Positions 1 through 8,796 of a DNA stretch of 64,000 bases are shown piece after piece. The notes under the pieces were generated by a model, which saw only the letters and a program-made list of their open reading frames with translations, did not search any database and was not told where the DNA came from. The number at the start of each line of letters is the position of its first letter. Within the stretch, counting starts at the first letter, position 1. Position numbers and translations under genes: made by a program. The DNA is from UBA5109 sp038148755. GTDB lineage: Bacteria > Pseudomonadota > Gammaproteobacteria > Pseudomonadales > Pseudohongiellaceae. The stretch spans positions 62,001-126,000 of the forward strand of contig JAYQWA010000002.1 of assembly GCA_038148755.1 (NCBI GenBank). Direction: 5' to 3'.

Positions 1-390
1 GCGGATTTACAGCAAATTCAAATTTCATCCAGCAACCTCAATGCACTCGGCCAAATATTACAACGCCGACTTACCGCTTCTGGCGTAGAAATTGTTGATG
101 GCCCATCAGCCTATAAGCTCACGCTGGGAGATGAACAAAGTCTTGAGCGCGTTGTCAGTGTTAATCGTAATGCCAGAGCCGGAGAATATGAATTGACCCT
201 GCTGTCTTCCTTTCAACTAGAGAAGAATGCTGAAACAGTAATTGCACAGGAAATTATTTCTGCTGAGCAAGTTTATGAAGCGGACCCTGCCAATGCTGCC
301 GCCAAGACCAATGAAGCTGAGCTGGTACGTAATGAATTAAGACAGGCACTGGTCGAGCAAATCATGAGACGTCTGCAAACCGTCCAATAG
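1..390 (+). CDS. lptE: LPS assembly lipoprotein LptE, C-terminal part (5' end outside window)
   Basis: The frame is open from base 1 and stops at 390, giving about 129 residues with no start in the window. The residues read as the beta-alpha-beta body and C-terminal helix of LptE, including an RRLTASGVEIV stretch and a helix ending IMRRLQTVQ. LptE is the outer-membrane lipoprotein that plugs the LptD barrel and helps deliver lipopolysaccharide to the cell surface. The lipobox and signal peptide lie upstream of the window. The holA gene on the same strand supports the call, since leuS-lptE-holA is a common gammaproteobacterial order. Here a YceI-family gene sits between lptE and holA. The assignment rests mainly on fold-like pattern and context. 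Confidence 0.8.
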   Translation, partial: ADLQQIQISSSNLNALGQILQRRLTASGVEIVDGPSAYKLTLGDEQSLERVVSVNRNARAGEYELTLLSSFQLEKNAETVIAQEIISAEQVYEADPANAAAKTNEAELVRNELRQALVEQIMRRLQTVQ

Positions 391-599
391 ACAATTTGAG
401 TTAACCTATTTAGGCCGAAGTCGCGACGTAAGTGAGAAAGGCTTAGCAAGCGAACTACGACTGACTCAGGTAACAGGGAAAACGTCAAATTGGGACAAAT
501 CAGATAAAAGTATTGATCTATCACGCAATGCCTAATCCTTGCTCAATAGAGTAGGCCTTGTAATAATCGGAAACGACAACAAATAATCTGGAGCATCTT

Positions 600-1187
600 A
601 TGTCATCAACAATAAAACGTTTATTTACAGCTTCGCTTTTAGGCTTTCTCAGCCTGTCAGCGCATGCTGACTGGGAATTAAACAGCACTGATTCCAGTTT
701 GTACTATGTCACCAGCAAAGCTGCCGCAATTTCTGAAGTTAACAGCTTTGCCAGTTTAAGTGGCAGTATCGATAACACCGAAGCTACACTTGAAATTGAC
801 CTGGGTAGTGTGGATACCGCTATTGAAATACGTGATCAGCGCGTAAGAGACATACTCTTTGAAATACAGACTTTTCCTACAGCTACCATCAGTATTAATG
901 TTGACAGTACAGCTCTAGCAAATATGGCTATAGGCGTTTCAACAACAGCGAACTATAACTACAATCTGAACCTTCATGGTGTTAGCAGGGATTTAAGTGC
1001 TGACTTACGCATTACCAAAACCAGCGACAACCGCATAGAAATTCAGCCAGCCCAACCGATTATTCTGGGTGCAGGCCTGTTTAATCTGGCAGAAGGAGTG
1101 GAAGCATTAAGAGAAATCGCCGGCTTGGCCAGTATTAATCCCAATGTCGTCGTCGATTTTTCTTTAGTCTATGAAGACAGCATGTAA
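600..1187 (+). CDS. YceI-family periplasmic protein
   Basis: This 195-residue protein has a signal peptide (hydrophobic core around residues 9-20, cleavage after SLSAHA). The rest reads as a YceI-type lipocalin-like beta barrel: DWELN at the mature start, a stretch about ranges of deviation (SVDTAIEIRDQRVRDILFE), then LHGVSRDL, matching the family's 'R(D)xHLR..FD' and 'L.G.Tr' regions. YceI proteins bind polyprenyl-type lipids in the periplasm; the ligand here is unknown. GGAG lies seven bases before the ATG. It sits between lptE and holA on the same strand, 209 bases after lptE and 18 bases before holA, an unusual position for this family. Confidence 0.8.
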   Translation: MSSTIKRLFTASLLGFLSLSAHADWELNSTDSSLYYVTSKAAAISEVNSFASLSGSIDNTEATLEIDLGSVDTAIEIRDQRVRDILFEIQTFPTATISINVDSTALANMAIGVSTTANYNYNLNLHGVSRDLSADLRITKTSDNRIEIQPAQPIILGAGLFNLAEGVEALREIAGLASINPNVVVDFSLVYEDSM

Positions 1188-1205
1188 TAGCCCTTTAGCA
1201 CAATC

Positions 1206-2228
1206 ATGCAAGTAAAGCCGGAGCAGCTACTTTCACAACTGAACAACCGTATCCCGGCTGTAATCTGGATTGCCGGAGACGAAACCTTACTGGTTCAGGA
1301 AAGTTGCGATGAACTCAGAAAGTTTGCCCAGGAACAGGGATTTACAGAACGTGAAGTCTATACGGTACAAACAAACTTTGACTGGAACATCCTGCTTGAG
1401 TCTGGCAACAGTCTGTCTCTATTTGCTGAAAAGAAACTGATTGAGCTGCGTTTAAATTCAGCCAAGCTTGATGACGCCGGGAAAAAAGCCCTGCATGGCT
1501 ATCTGGAAAACCCCTCTGCAGATAATCTTCTGCTTATTTCAAGCCCAAAAATTGAAAAAGCGACAAGCAACGCCAAATGGTTCAAACAGATTGAAGATCA
1601 GGCCTACATCGTTACAATCTGGCCTGTTAATGCCCAGAATCTTGCAGCCTGGGTAAGACAACGACTTGGCCGTTATAAGCTTACTGCCGATCAGCAAGCC
1701 ATTGAAGTCCTTTGCCAACGTACCGAAGGAAATCTCTTAGCAACTGCGCAGGAAATTGATAAGCTCAGTATCCTTGCCGAAAGCCAGGAACTGGACGGCA
1801 GTATGGTTGCCCGTGCTGTTGCTGACAGTGCCCGCTTTAACGTCTTCAGCCTGATTGACACGGCTCTGGGAGGCAATACCGCAAGAGCCCTGAATATCCT
1901 TTATCACCTAAAGGCAGAAAGCGAGGATCCGCTTAAAATTCTGAATTTTATTTGTCGCGAGTTACGCTCTCTTTGCCATATGGCCTTACTGATTGAAAAT
2001 GGACAAAGTGTTAATGCTGCCATGCAAAGTGAAGGTGTCTGGCGCAATAAAATGGGGCCTGTATCTTTGGCCTTAAGCCAGCATTCACTGGCGCGGCTGC
2101 AGGCTTTGTTAAACGATGCCAGTTTAATTGACCAGTCTGTGAAAGGTCTAAACAGACTGAATACCTGGGATGAGCTTGCTCGCCTGATACTCACGCTCAG
2201 TAATAATAAATTAAGCCTGAGCGCCTGA
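1206..2228 (+). CDS. holA: DNA polymerase III subunit delta
   Basis: The 340-residue product matches HolA in length and pattern: an N-terminal AAA+-like domain starting PAVIWIAGDETLLVQE, the usual LIELRL and KIEKATSNAKW segments, and a helical C-terminal collar domain. Delta is the clamp-loader wrench that opens the beta sliding clamp. As in other delta subunits there is no functional P-loop, because delta does not hydrolyse ATP. No strong Shine-Dalgarno is visible before the ATG. In most gammaproteobacteria nadD, rsfS and rlmH follow holA. Here holA instead meets a convergent outer-membrane protein gene 13 bases downstream. Confidence 0.93.
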   Translation: MQVKPEQLLSQLNNRIPAVIWIAGDETLLVQESCDELRKFAQEQGFTEREVYTVQTNFDWNILLESGNSLSLFAEKKLIELRLNSAKLDDAGKKALHGYLENPSADNLLLISSPKIEKATSNAKWFKQIEDQAYIVTIWPVNAQNLAAWVRQRLGRYKLTADQQAIEVLCQRTEGNLLATAQEIDKLSILAESQELDGSMVARAVADSARFNVFSLIDTALGGNTARALNILYHLKAESEDPLKILNFICRELRSLCHMALLIENGQSVNAAMQSEGVWRNKMGPVSLALSQHSLARLQALLNDASLIDQSVKGLNRLNTWDELARLILTLSNNKLSLSA

Positions 2229-2241
2229 TTTTTTAATCCCG

Positions 2242-4512
2242 TTAATATCGAAAAGTATAGGTCGCTCGCAAGGATAGATCCGAGCCTGTCGATGTGAAGT
2301 TATTGTCTTTATCTCTATCCTGAGCGCCATAATTAAACACCAGAATAGCCTGCTGCCCTGCTTCGGGAATATAGACAAGACGACTATTGAACCCGGTTGC
2401 TTCCGACACATTGTCGTACTGTAGTAAATTATTCCAGGACCAGCGGGTATTTAAAGCAAAGTTGCCCTGCAAATTAATTTGGCGGACTTTAAATTCACCA
2501 GCAGGCAATTTAATTGAATTCTCGTTATGTGTCAGGCCAAATTCAAGTTGACTGTTTGGTCTCCAGGTCAAGGCAGATCTGAATTCCAAATGATCACCAT
2601 CATAAAATTCACCAGCCCATACACTAAGATTTGCTGACAGCTTTCGATGGGAGCCTGTATTTAGAAAGAACCGCACCTCATTGAAGGTATAATCGCCACT
2701 TGGTATCACCACTGATCTTGATCCATCTGAAGCCCTGAAAATTGAAAAATCATTTAATAGCACTTCTTTCGCCTGAACCAATCTGGCAAAAAATCTGTCT
2801 CGGGTTCTGTTGTATAGAGAAAATCGAATGCCGACATCTTGAGAGCTAAGCTCTCCACTGGATAACAGTTCTGCCCGATATCCATCCAGTGTCACATTAT
2901 AAGAAGCAAAATAGCTACTAATCGGCAAAAGGTATGAGTAGCCTCCTTCGAGTGCATATTCCTCAACGCCTACGCGATTTACATAACCTAAAGCTGGGTC
3001 GAAATTTTGTTCGACTCTTGTGTAGATAGCAGTACCACGCAAACCATTCCTGTTCGGAGAACTTAAGGCAAGACTGTATGCCATATCATCTCCCGGCTTT
3101 CCTTCAGTATCAGTTTTTTGCACCCAGGCATTTAATTCTACCGTTTTGTTATTTGGTAAGCGGGAATTTCGATAGCGAAAATCTGCACCATAAAGCGTGT
3201 TATCCAGATTGGATTGTGGATCACCATCCGTTAGCATGAGGCCAATCTGTGATTCAGACAGTACATTCATCACAGCTCTACCAACAAAAATATCGGTAGC
3301 ATCAACGCCGGTAGTCACATCTTCATCTTGCGAAATGATTAATGAGCCGACATTAAAATTACCAATCCGGCCACTTATCTTTCCACCAACATTAAGATCG
3401 ACTGGTGAGCCATTGGCACTTAATCCAATTCTGCGGGAGAAGAATGGTCTGGCATTTTGCTGAGCCGCGTTAGGTATAGCTGAGAAACCAGTGCCCCAAT
3501 TAGCAGAAAAACCATATGTTCCAATCTGTCCAAACTCAAAAATATCTGAATCACGCAGAAAAAAATCGCGCCTTTCCGGAAAAAATAATGAAAACCGTGT
3601 CAGATTAACCTGGCGGTTATCCACTTCTGCTGCTGAAAAATCAGTATTCAGGGTTAAAGACGCATTCAAGGCGGGCGTTAATTTATAGAATATATCGAGA
3701 GTTGGTTCAAAACTATTTTCAACACCGGCACCAGGTGCAGGACCAAAAACTTTATCTCGACGTAATGTTATACCCGGAACAATATCCAGACCTTTACCCT
3801 GTTGAATTTCATTTATACCACTCGCTACTCCGGAAGTCGCTGGATTATGTTGACGATCCCGTGAAAGCCAGGAGATACGTTCATCGTTGCGTCGAATAAT
3901 GCGTTGAAAGTTAATACCCCAGTCACTGTTCTCAGGGTCAAATGACAATGTCTGGAAAGGAATGCGCATTTCAGTCGTCCAGCCATCTTCGACAATTTGA
4001 CTTTCACCCTGCCAGATTCCCAGCCAGTTACTATCAGTTTCAGTGGGACTGCTATAAATTGCATCCCACCAGATACCAAGAGGACTGATAGCGAAGCGAT
4101 AACCGCTCCGCCGATTGAGAAAGGGATCTAGCAAAAGAATGAATACATCTTCCTGAGTAACTCCCCCGTACTGTCGATACGACTGGGCAGTTATTAAATC
4201 AGGATCATCTTCAAACATTTTCGCGCCAACATAAATGGCATCCTCTGTGTAAAAAATACGCACTTCAGTAGGCTGTGAAGGCAATGCAAATTCACTAGGC
4301 GTAGTTTGATAAAAATCTGTAACCACTCTGGCCTGCTTCCATACTTCATCATCCAGAACTCCATCAATTTCAGGTTCTTGAGCAAGTCTGACCATCTCAA
4401 TACTTTTAGAGCCCATACCGGCAGTGGAAATATTTTCCTGGGCCGACAGCCCGCCAGATAATAAAAGCAATAATAAGGGGAATAACTTAAAAGTCATTTG
4501 TTTGATAGTCAT
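2242..4512 (-). CDS. DUF5916 outer-membrane protein with N-terminal family 9 carbohydrate-binding-like domain
   Basis: This 756-residue protein has a signal peptide (hydrophobic residues 9-20, cleavage near LSAQ). Residues about 40-230 resemble a CBM9-type domain, opening with IDGVLDDEVWKQA and containing FAISPLGIWWDAIY and MRIPFQTLSF. The rest (about 250-756) is rich in alternating aromatic and polar strands and ends with an aromatic residue (ATYTFRY), as expected of an outer-membrane beta barrel. This is the architecture annotated as DUF5916. Its substrate is unknown; relatives are linked loosely to surface binding or uptake of polymers. It follows lipA by 45 bases on the same strand but is probably an independent function. 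Ser/Leu-rich signal aside, no catalytic motif was recognised. Confidence 0.8.
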   Translation of the reverse strand: MTIKQMTFKLFPLLLLLLSGGLSAQENISTAGMGSKSIEMVRLAQEPEIDGVLDDEVWKQARVVTDFYQTTPSEFALPSQPTEVRIFYTEDAIYVGAKMFEDDPDLITAQSYRQYGGVTQEDVFILLLDPFLNRRSGYRFAISPLGIWWDAIYSSPTETDSNWLGIWQGESQIVEDGWTTEMRIPFQTLSFDPENSDWGINFQRIIRRNDERISWLSRDRQHNPATSGVASGINEIQQGKGLDIVPGITLRRDKVFGPAPGAGVENSFEPTLDIFYKLTPALNASLTLNTDFSAAEVDNRQVNLTRFSLFFPERRDFFLRDSDIFEFGQIGTYGFSANWGTGFSAIPNAAQQNARPFFSRRIGLSANGSPVDLNVGGKISGRIGNFNVGSLIISQDEDVTTGVDATDIFVGRAVMNVLSESQIGLMLTDGDPQSNLDNTLYGADFRYRNSRLPNNKTVELNAWVQKTDTEGKPGDDMAYSLALSSPNRNGLRGTAIYTRVEQNFDPALGYVNRVGVEEYALEGGYSYLLPISSYFASYNVTLDGYRAELLSSGELSSQDVGIRFSLYNRTRDRFFARLVQAKEVLLNDFSIFRASDGSRSVVIPSGDYTFNEVRFFLNTGSHRKLSANLSVWAGEFYDGDHLEFRSALTWRPNSQLEFGLTHNENSIKLPAGEFKVRQINLQGNFALNTRWSWNNLLQYDNVSEATGFNSRLVYIPEAGQQAILVFNYGAQDRDKDNNFTSTGSDLSLRATYTFRY

Positions 4513-4557
4513 AATACGAAGTTTGATAAATCTACAGAAACCCTGGACCGATCAGGG

Positions 4558-5508
4558 TCAGTTTAAAAGCGCTTGTTTATCCGCATGATATGAGGATCTG
4601 ACCAAGGGGCCACTGGCAACATGCCGGAAACCCATCTCCTTGCCCAGCAGAGCATATTCTTCAAATTCATCAGGGTGAACGAAACGCTCAACAGCCAGAT
4701 GATCCCGACTCGGCTGCAAATACTGACCCAGGGTAACCATATCTACCTGGTGTGCCGCCAGGTCCTGCATAACCTGAAGCACTTCTTCCCTGCTTTCCCC
4801 AAGACCGAGCATGATGCCTGATTTAGTTAAGACCTTCGGCGCCATCTCCTTGTATTTTTTCAACAGATTCAGAGACCATTGGTAATCAGAGCCAGGTCTA
4901 ACTTTTTTATAAAGGCGTGGAATGGTTTCAAGGTTATGATTAAACACATCGGGTGTTGTACCAGTGAGGATTGCCAGAGCGACATCCATACGACCCCTGA
5001 AGTCAGGTACCAGAACTTCAATTTTAATGCCAGGATTCAGACGCCGGGTTTCTGCAATACACCGGGAAAAATGCTCAGCACCACCGTCTCTTAAATCATC
5101 TCTATCTACCGAGGTAACCACAACATAATTCAATTGCATTTCAGCAATGGCTTCAGCCAGCTCAAGTGGTTCATTCTCCATCGGCGGATTGGGGCGTCCA
5201 TGGGCTACATCGCAAAATGGGCAACGTCTGGTACAGATATCACCCAGAATCATAAAGGTCGCCGTACCACCGCTGAAACATTCCCCCAGATTTGGACAGG
5301 ATGCTTCTTCACAGACAGAACTCAGCTTATGCTTTCTCAGCGTATTCTTGATATGTTCGACTTTTGCTGAAGAGCCCATCCGGACACGTATCCAATCCGG
5401 TTTACGTGGTAATTCAGTGGTCGGAATGACCTTGACGGGAATACGGGCGACTTTGTCAGCGCCGCGTAATTTCTCACCCTGAACGACTTTTTTCAATTTA
5501 GTTGTCAC
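4558..5508 (-). CDS. lipA: lipoyl synthase
   Basis: LipA is a radical-SAM enzyme that inserts two sulfurs into protein-bound octanoyl groups to make lipoate. The 316-residue product has both diagnostic clusters: the auxiliary cluster motif CEEASCPNLGEC (residues about 66-77) and the radical-SAM motif CTRRCPFC (residues about 92-99). The C-terminal VASGPLVRSSYHA contains the conserved RSSY serine that ligates the auxiliary cluster. The start is GTG at 5508, with AGG nine bases upstream; no closer ATG exists. It lies downstream of lipB with an 89-base gap, the usual lipB-lipA order. Confidence 0.96.
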   Translation of the reverse strand: MTTKLKKVVQGEKLRGADKVARIPVKVIPTTELPRKPDWIRVRMGSSAKVEHIKNTLRKHKLSSVCEEASCPNLGECFSGGTATFMILGDICTRRCPFCDVAHGRPNPPMENEPLELAEAIAEMQLNYVVVTSVDRDDLRDGGAEHFSRCIAETRRLNPGIKIEVLVPDFRGRMDVALAILTGTTPDVFNHNLETIPRLYKKVRPGSDYQWSLNLLKKYKEMAPKVLTKSGIMLGLGESREEVLQVMQDLAAHQVDMVTLGQYLQPSRDHLAVERFVHPDEFEEYALLGKEMGFRHVASGPLVRSSYHADKQALLN

Positions 5509-5597
5509 TCAAATAAACCTTACAGTCTTACATTTTGCTGTTCCGTAGTTTACAGGGTAAATAAGGAACAATTATTACGAATACAAACAGCCGTGAA

Positions 5598-6242
5598 TTA
5601 TAGCAGCTTTGCCTGCAAAACATGGAGCAGTCTGTCCTGCGCAGATTGCAGTAAATCGCCTTCAGGCTTATCCAGCAGGTCAACGAGTTGAGTCGTTTGC
5701 AGACCAGCATAACCACAGGGGTTTATATAGGTGAAGGGAGTTAGATCCATATCAATATTAAAACTAAGGCCGTGATATGAGCATCCCTGTTTAATACGTA
5801 AACCCAAAGCTGCAATTTTTTTGTCATCAACATAAACACCCGGTGCGCGTGCTCTTGTTGTGCCTTCTATACCAAAAGATGCCAGTACTGAAATAATAGA
5901 GTTCTCAATCAGATCGACCAGATGTCTGATACCAAATTTGTTTCTGCGCACATCAATCAATAAATAGACAATCAGTTGACCAGGGCCATGGTAAGTCACC
6001 TGTCCACCCCGGTCAGACTTTACTATCGGAATATTATGCGCATCCAGAATGTGTTCCTGCTTTCCGGCCTGCCCCAGCGTAAAAACAGGCTCATGCTGCA
6101 AGACCCATAATTCATCTACAGTGGAAGCATTTCTGTTAAGTGTAAATTCAAGCATATCCTGCCAGACACGCTCATAGGGTTGCAGACCCAAGAAACGTAA
6201 TTTGCAGTGTTCTGCTTCAAGAACCTGTTGCATGTTATTCAC
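5598..6242 (-). CDS. lipB: octanoyl-[ACP]:protein N-octanoyltransferase
   Basis: LipB moves octanoate from acyl carrier protein to lipoyl domains, the step before LipA. The 214-residue protein shows the family landmarks: FTLGQAGKQEHIL, the RGGQVTYHGPGQLIVYLLID core, KKIAALGLRI with the catalytic lysine, and INPCGYAGLQTTQL with the catalytic cysteine. Length is typical. It sits five bases downstream of the ybeD-like gene and 89 bases upstream of lipA, all on the minus strand, consistent with a single transcription unit. Confidence 0.95.
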   Translation of the reverse strand: MNNMQQVLEAEHCKLRFLGLQPYERVWQDMLEFTLNRNASTVDELWVLQHEPVFTLGQAGKQEHILDAHNIPIVKSDRGGQVTYHGPGQLIVYLLIDVRRNKFGIRHLVDLIENSIISVLASFGIEGTTRARAPGVYVDDKKIAALGLRIKQGCSYHGLSFNIDMDLTPFTYINPCGYAGLQTTQLVDLLDKPEGDLLQSAQDRLLHVLQAKLL

Positions 6243-6247
6243 AACAA

Positions 6248-6529
6248 TTACAAGACCATGGAAACCCGACCACTAGCCTTCAAATCATCAAACAAGGCCT
6301 GCAATTGCTGGACACCCGTGGCGTAAATAATGACATTCACTGCCAGGTAGTTTTTATTGCGGCTGGGACGAAAACTGATATTTTCATCTCTTAAATCCGG
6401 CGCATGACGCCGGATAATGTCGAGAATGACGTCACTGAAATCATCGGTATTTCTACCCATGACCTTAACGGGATATTCACAGGGAAACTCTATGCTTACC
6501 GAGTCTTCTTCTATATATATCGTATCCAC
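6248..6529 (-). CDS. ybeD: YbeD/DUF493 small protein
   Basis: This 93-residue protein fits the DUF493 (YbeD) family: an IEFPCEYPVKVMGRN opening, an FRPSRNKNYLAVNVIIYATG centre and an LFDDLKASGRVSMVL ending, matching the ACT-like fold of the Escherichia coli protein. The start is GTG at 6529 with GAAAG upstream; the first internal ATG would remove the conserved first strand. Its function is not established; the gene nearly always lies between dacA and lipB, as here (16 bases after dacA, 5 before lipB). Confidence 0.9.
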   Translation of the reverse strand: MDTIYIEEDSVSIEFPCEYPVKVMGRNTDDFSDVILDIIRRHAPDLRDENISFRPSRNKNYLAVNVIIYATGVQQLQALFDDLKASGRVSMVL

Positions 6530-6545
6530 AAGCTTTCAGATTGCG

Positions 6546-7781
6546 CTAACTAAAAAGACTCATAAAGAACAAAGTCAGCCAGTCCATGATACGTTTGATC
6601 AGACTGCCCTTCTCGACAGTCTGCATCGCGATGACTTCACCCTGATAGTAAATCTGATCTTCAAAGCTGATAGTTACCTGTCCGAGAACATCACCGGCAT
6701 TAATTGGCGCTCTCAGCGTTTCTTCAATCTCCAGCTCAGTTACCAGCTCATCACCGCTGTTATTTGGAATAGTGATAAAGACCTGGTCCTGCACGCCAAC
6801 TTCAACTGAATTGGTTCTGCCTGACCAGACTTCTTCACTGGACAACACCTGATTGCCGCTAAAGAGTTCGTAGGTTTCATAGAAACGAAAGCCGTAGGTT
6901 AATAGTTTTTGTGCCTCGATAGCCCGCGCATTGGTACTGTCTGTTCCCATGACAACAGCAATCAACCGCATACCGTCTCGGGTAGCGGATGCGACCAGGC
7001 AATAACCTGCGTCATCGGTAAAACCTGTTTTCATGCCATCGACATTTCTGTCCTGAAACAGCAAGGTATTTCGATTTGGCTGCCGGATACCGTTGTAGGT
7101 GAATTCAGGCACACTGTAGATTTCGTAATTTTCCGGAAAGCGTTCAATCAGAGCCTGGGAAAGAATAGCCAGATCCCTGGCTGACATGACATGCAGGTCT
7201 TGTGGCAAACCGGTAGCATTAAGGAAATATGAATTTTGCAGCCCCAGTAACTCGGCATGCTGATTCATCATATCGGCAAAGGCTTCTTCACTGCCAGCAA
7301 CATGCTCAGCCAGCGCAACACTGGCATCATTACCTGACTGTACGACCATGCCGTAAATAAGATCTTCCAAACGCACTGTGGTGCCTTCCTGGATGAACAT
7401 TTTGGAACCTTCCATCTGCCAGGCTTTGACACTGATATAAACCTCATCATCCAGCGATATATTGCCGTATTGCAGCTCGTTGGCAATCACATAATCCGTC
7501 ATGATTTTAGTCAGACTGGCAGGCGGCAGAGGAACATCGGCATTGGATTCGACCAGAATATCACCTGTTGTTGCATCCATCAGCAAATAAGACGTTGCCG
7601 CAATATCCGGCGCTCTGGGAATAATTCTGCTTTGCTGGGCCAATACAGTGCTGGAACTGGAAGCAAGCATCAGCAAACACAGCAATCCGCACCAATAGGC
7701 ACACCAAGTATTTCCGATATGAAATGTTTTATTCATAAGCTGTCTGTTTGTTAATGCATTTGTCACAGTTATCGCTTGCAT
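6546..7781 (-). CDS. dacA: D-alanyl-D-alanine carboxypeptidase (PBP5/6 type)
   Basis: DacA trims the terminal D-Ala from peptidoglycan pentapeptides in the periplasm. The three active-site motifs are present: SLTK (residues about 89-92), SGN (about 149-151) and KTG in DGMKTGFTDDAGYC. A PBP5-type C-terminal domain follows, ending in an amphipathic anchor (KRIMDWLTLFFMSLF). I chose the ATG at 7781 because GAGGA lies a proper distance before it. The longer start at 7802 has no ribosome site, and the ATG at 7736 would start right at the signal peptide. With the chosen start the signal peptide has a long N-region before its core LLCLLMLASSSS. It belongs to the mrdA-rodA-rlpA-dacA cluster. Confidence 0.94.
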   Translation of the reverse strand: MQAITVTNALTNRQLMNKTFHIGNTWCAYWCGLLCLLMLASSSSTVLAQQSRIIPRAPDIAATSYLLMDATTGDILVESNADVPLPPASLTKIMTDYVIANELQYGNISLDDEVYISVKAWQMEGSKMFIQEGTTVRLEDLIYGMVVQSGNDASVALAEHVAGSEEAFADMMNQHAELLGLQNSYFLNATGLPQDLHVMSARDLAILSQALIERFPENYEIYSVPEFTYNGIRQPNRNTLLFQDRNVDGMKTGFTDDAGYCLVASATRDGMRLIAVVMGTDSTNARAIEAQKLLTYGFRFYETYELFSGNQVLSSEEVWSGRTNSVEVGVQDQVFITIPNNSGDELVTELEIEETLRAPINAGDVLGQVTISFEDQIYYQGEVIAMQTVEKGSLIKRIMDWLTLFFMSLFS

Positions 7782-7838
7782 TGTTTTCCTCAAATGTCGC
7801 ATATTAATCTGACTTTTTTATGGCAAAAACAGGCCTTT

Positions 7839-8750
7839 TTACTGCCGCACCCTGAAGGGGGTGCCCAGACCCGCCTCTATAAAACTTTGAATTAAACTAT
7901 CCAGTTGAATTGTCTCATTTAGCGGCCCTAAACGCACACGATGCAGAATATTATTTGTGCCCTGGTTAACATCACTGCGGATAAAAGCCGGAAATTCAGT
8001 TAAGGTTCTTACATTATTTAACAAGTTCTCTGCACTTTGCAGGTTACTAAAAGCACCAAGTTGTAAATAATCCTGCCCGGCATCCGCTTCTATACGCTGT
8101 CTCTCAGCTGCTATTTCTTCCTGGTCTACTGGACTATCATCGGTATTGTTGGATGCCAGCACCATTGGCACCTCCTCAGTCTCAGGTGCCACATCCAACC
8201 AAGGCGTCAAGGCTTCAACATGGACTCTTGCTGTGCCTATGTCAGCATAATCCAGCTTGGCAGCAGCCGCATAGGATAAATCTATAATCCTGTTGTCATG
8301 AAAAGGCCCGCGATCATTAACCCTGACAACAACACTTTTGCCATTATCCAGATTCGTTACTTTCACAAAACTGGGAATCGGCAAGCTTTTATGCGCAGCG
8401 GTAAAGCTGAACATATCGTAGATTTCACCATTAGAAGTTAGATGACCATGAAATTTACGCCCATACCAGGATGCCCGCCCACTTTCCTGATAACCAACCT
8501 CACTGTCCATGACGGTATAGCTGAGTCCGTTAACTTCATAGGGACTCTTGTTCCCTGCCAGGGTTCTGGTGACAGGCTGTGGAATAACTTCCGGAATTGA
8601 GTCGACATCAATAGGCTCCAGTATGGGGCTGTCATACTCCATATCGTAACGGCCTGCATTGGAAGTTATGGGAGGAGCGGATACGCAGGCTGTTAATGTA
8701 ACAGCCAGGAAAGAAATAAGAATCAGCTTGTATTTATTTTGCTCTGCCAT
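7839..8750 (-). CDS. rlpA: septal ring lytic transglycosylase RlpA lipoprotein
   Basis: RlpA cleaves peptidoglycan strands lacking stem peptides and helps daughter cells separate. The 303-residue product carries a lipobox (LTAC, Cys22). A double-psi beta-barrel domain spans about residues 90-185, with GRASWYGRKFHGHLTSNGE and VRVNDRGPFHDNRIIDLS, the latter holding the catalytic Asp. A C-terminal SPOR domain starts near DYLQLGAFSNLQSAENLLN (about 225-303) and would bind denuded glycan at the septum. It follows rodA directly; the mltB gene often found between them in pseudomonads is absent. Confidence 0.94.
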   Translation of the reverse strand: MAEQNKYKLILISFLAVTLTACVSAPPITSNAGRYDMEYDSPILEPIDVDSIPEVIPQPVTRTLAGNKSPYEVNGLSYTVMDSEVGYQESGRASWYGRKFHGHLTSNGEIYDMFSFTAAHKSLPIPSFVKVTNLDNGKSVVVRVNDRGPFHDNRIIDLSYAAAAKLDYADIGTARVHVEALTPWLDVAPETEEVPMVLASNNTDDSPVDQEEIAAERQRIEADAGQDYLQLGAFSNLQSAENLLNNVRTLTEFPAFIRSDVNQGTNNILHRVRLGPLNETIQLDSLIQSFIEAGLGTPFRVRQ

Positions 8751-8796
8751 AGGGCCGCTAATAATTATTTTCCTTATAAAAACTATTCAAAGTAAA

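Noticed and set aside
391..599. Possible tRNA or repeat in the lptE-yceI gap
   Set aside because: Contains a short GTCGCGAC palindrome but no cloverleaf or repeated unit; no support.
5134..5482. Long open frames antisense to lipA
   Set aside because: Composition follows lipA codons; no ribosome site and no family resemblance.
7736..7802. Other start codons for dacA at 7802 and 7736
   Set aside because: 7802 has no ribosome site; 7736 leaves a weak one. GAGGA before 7781 makes that start the best.
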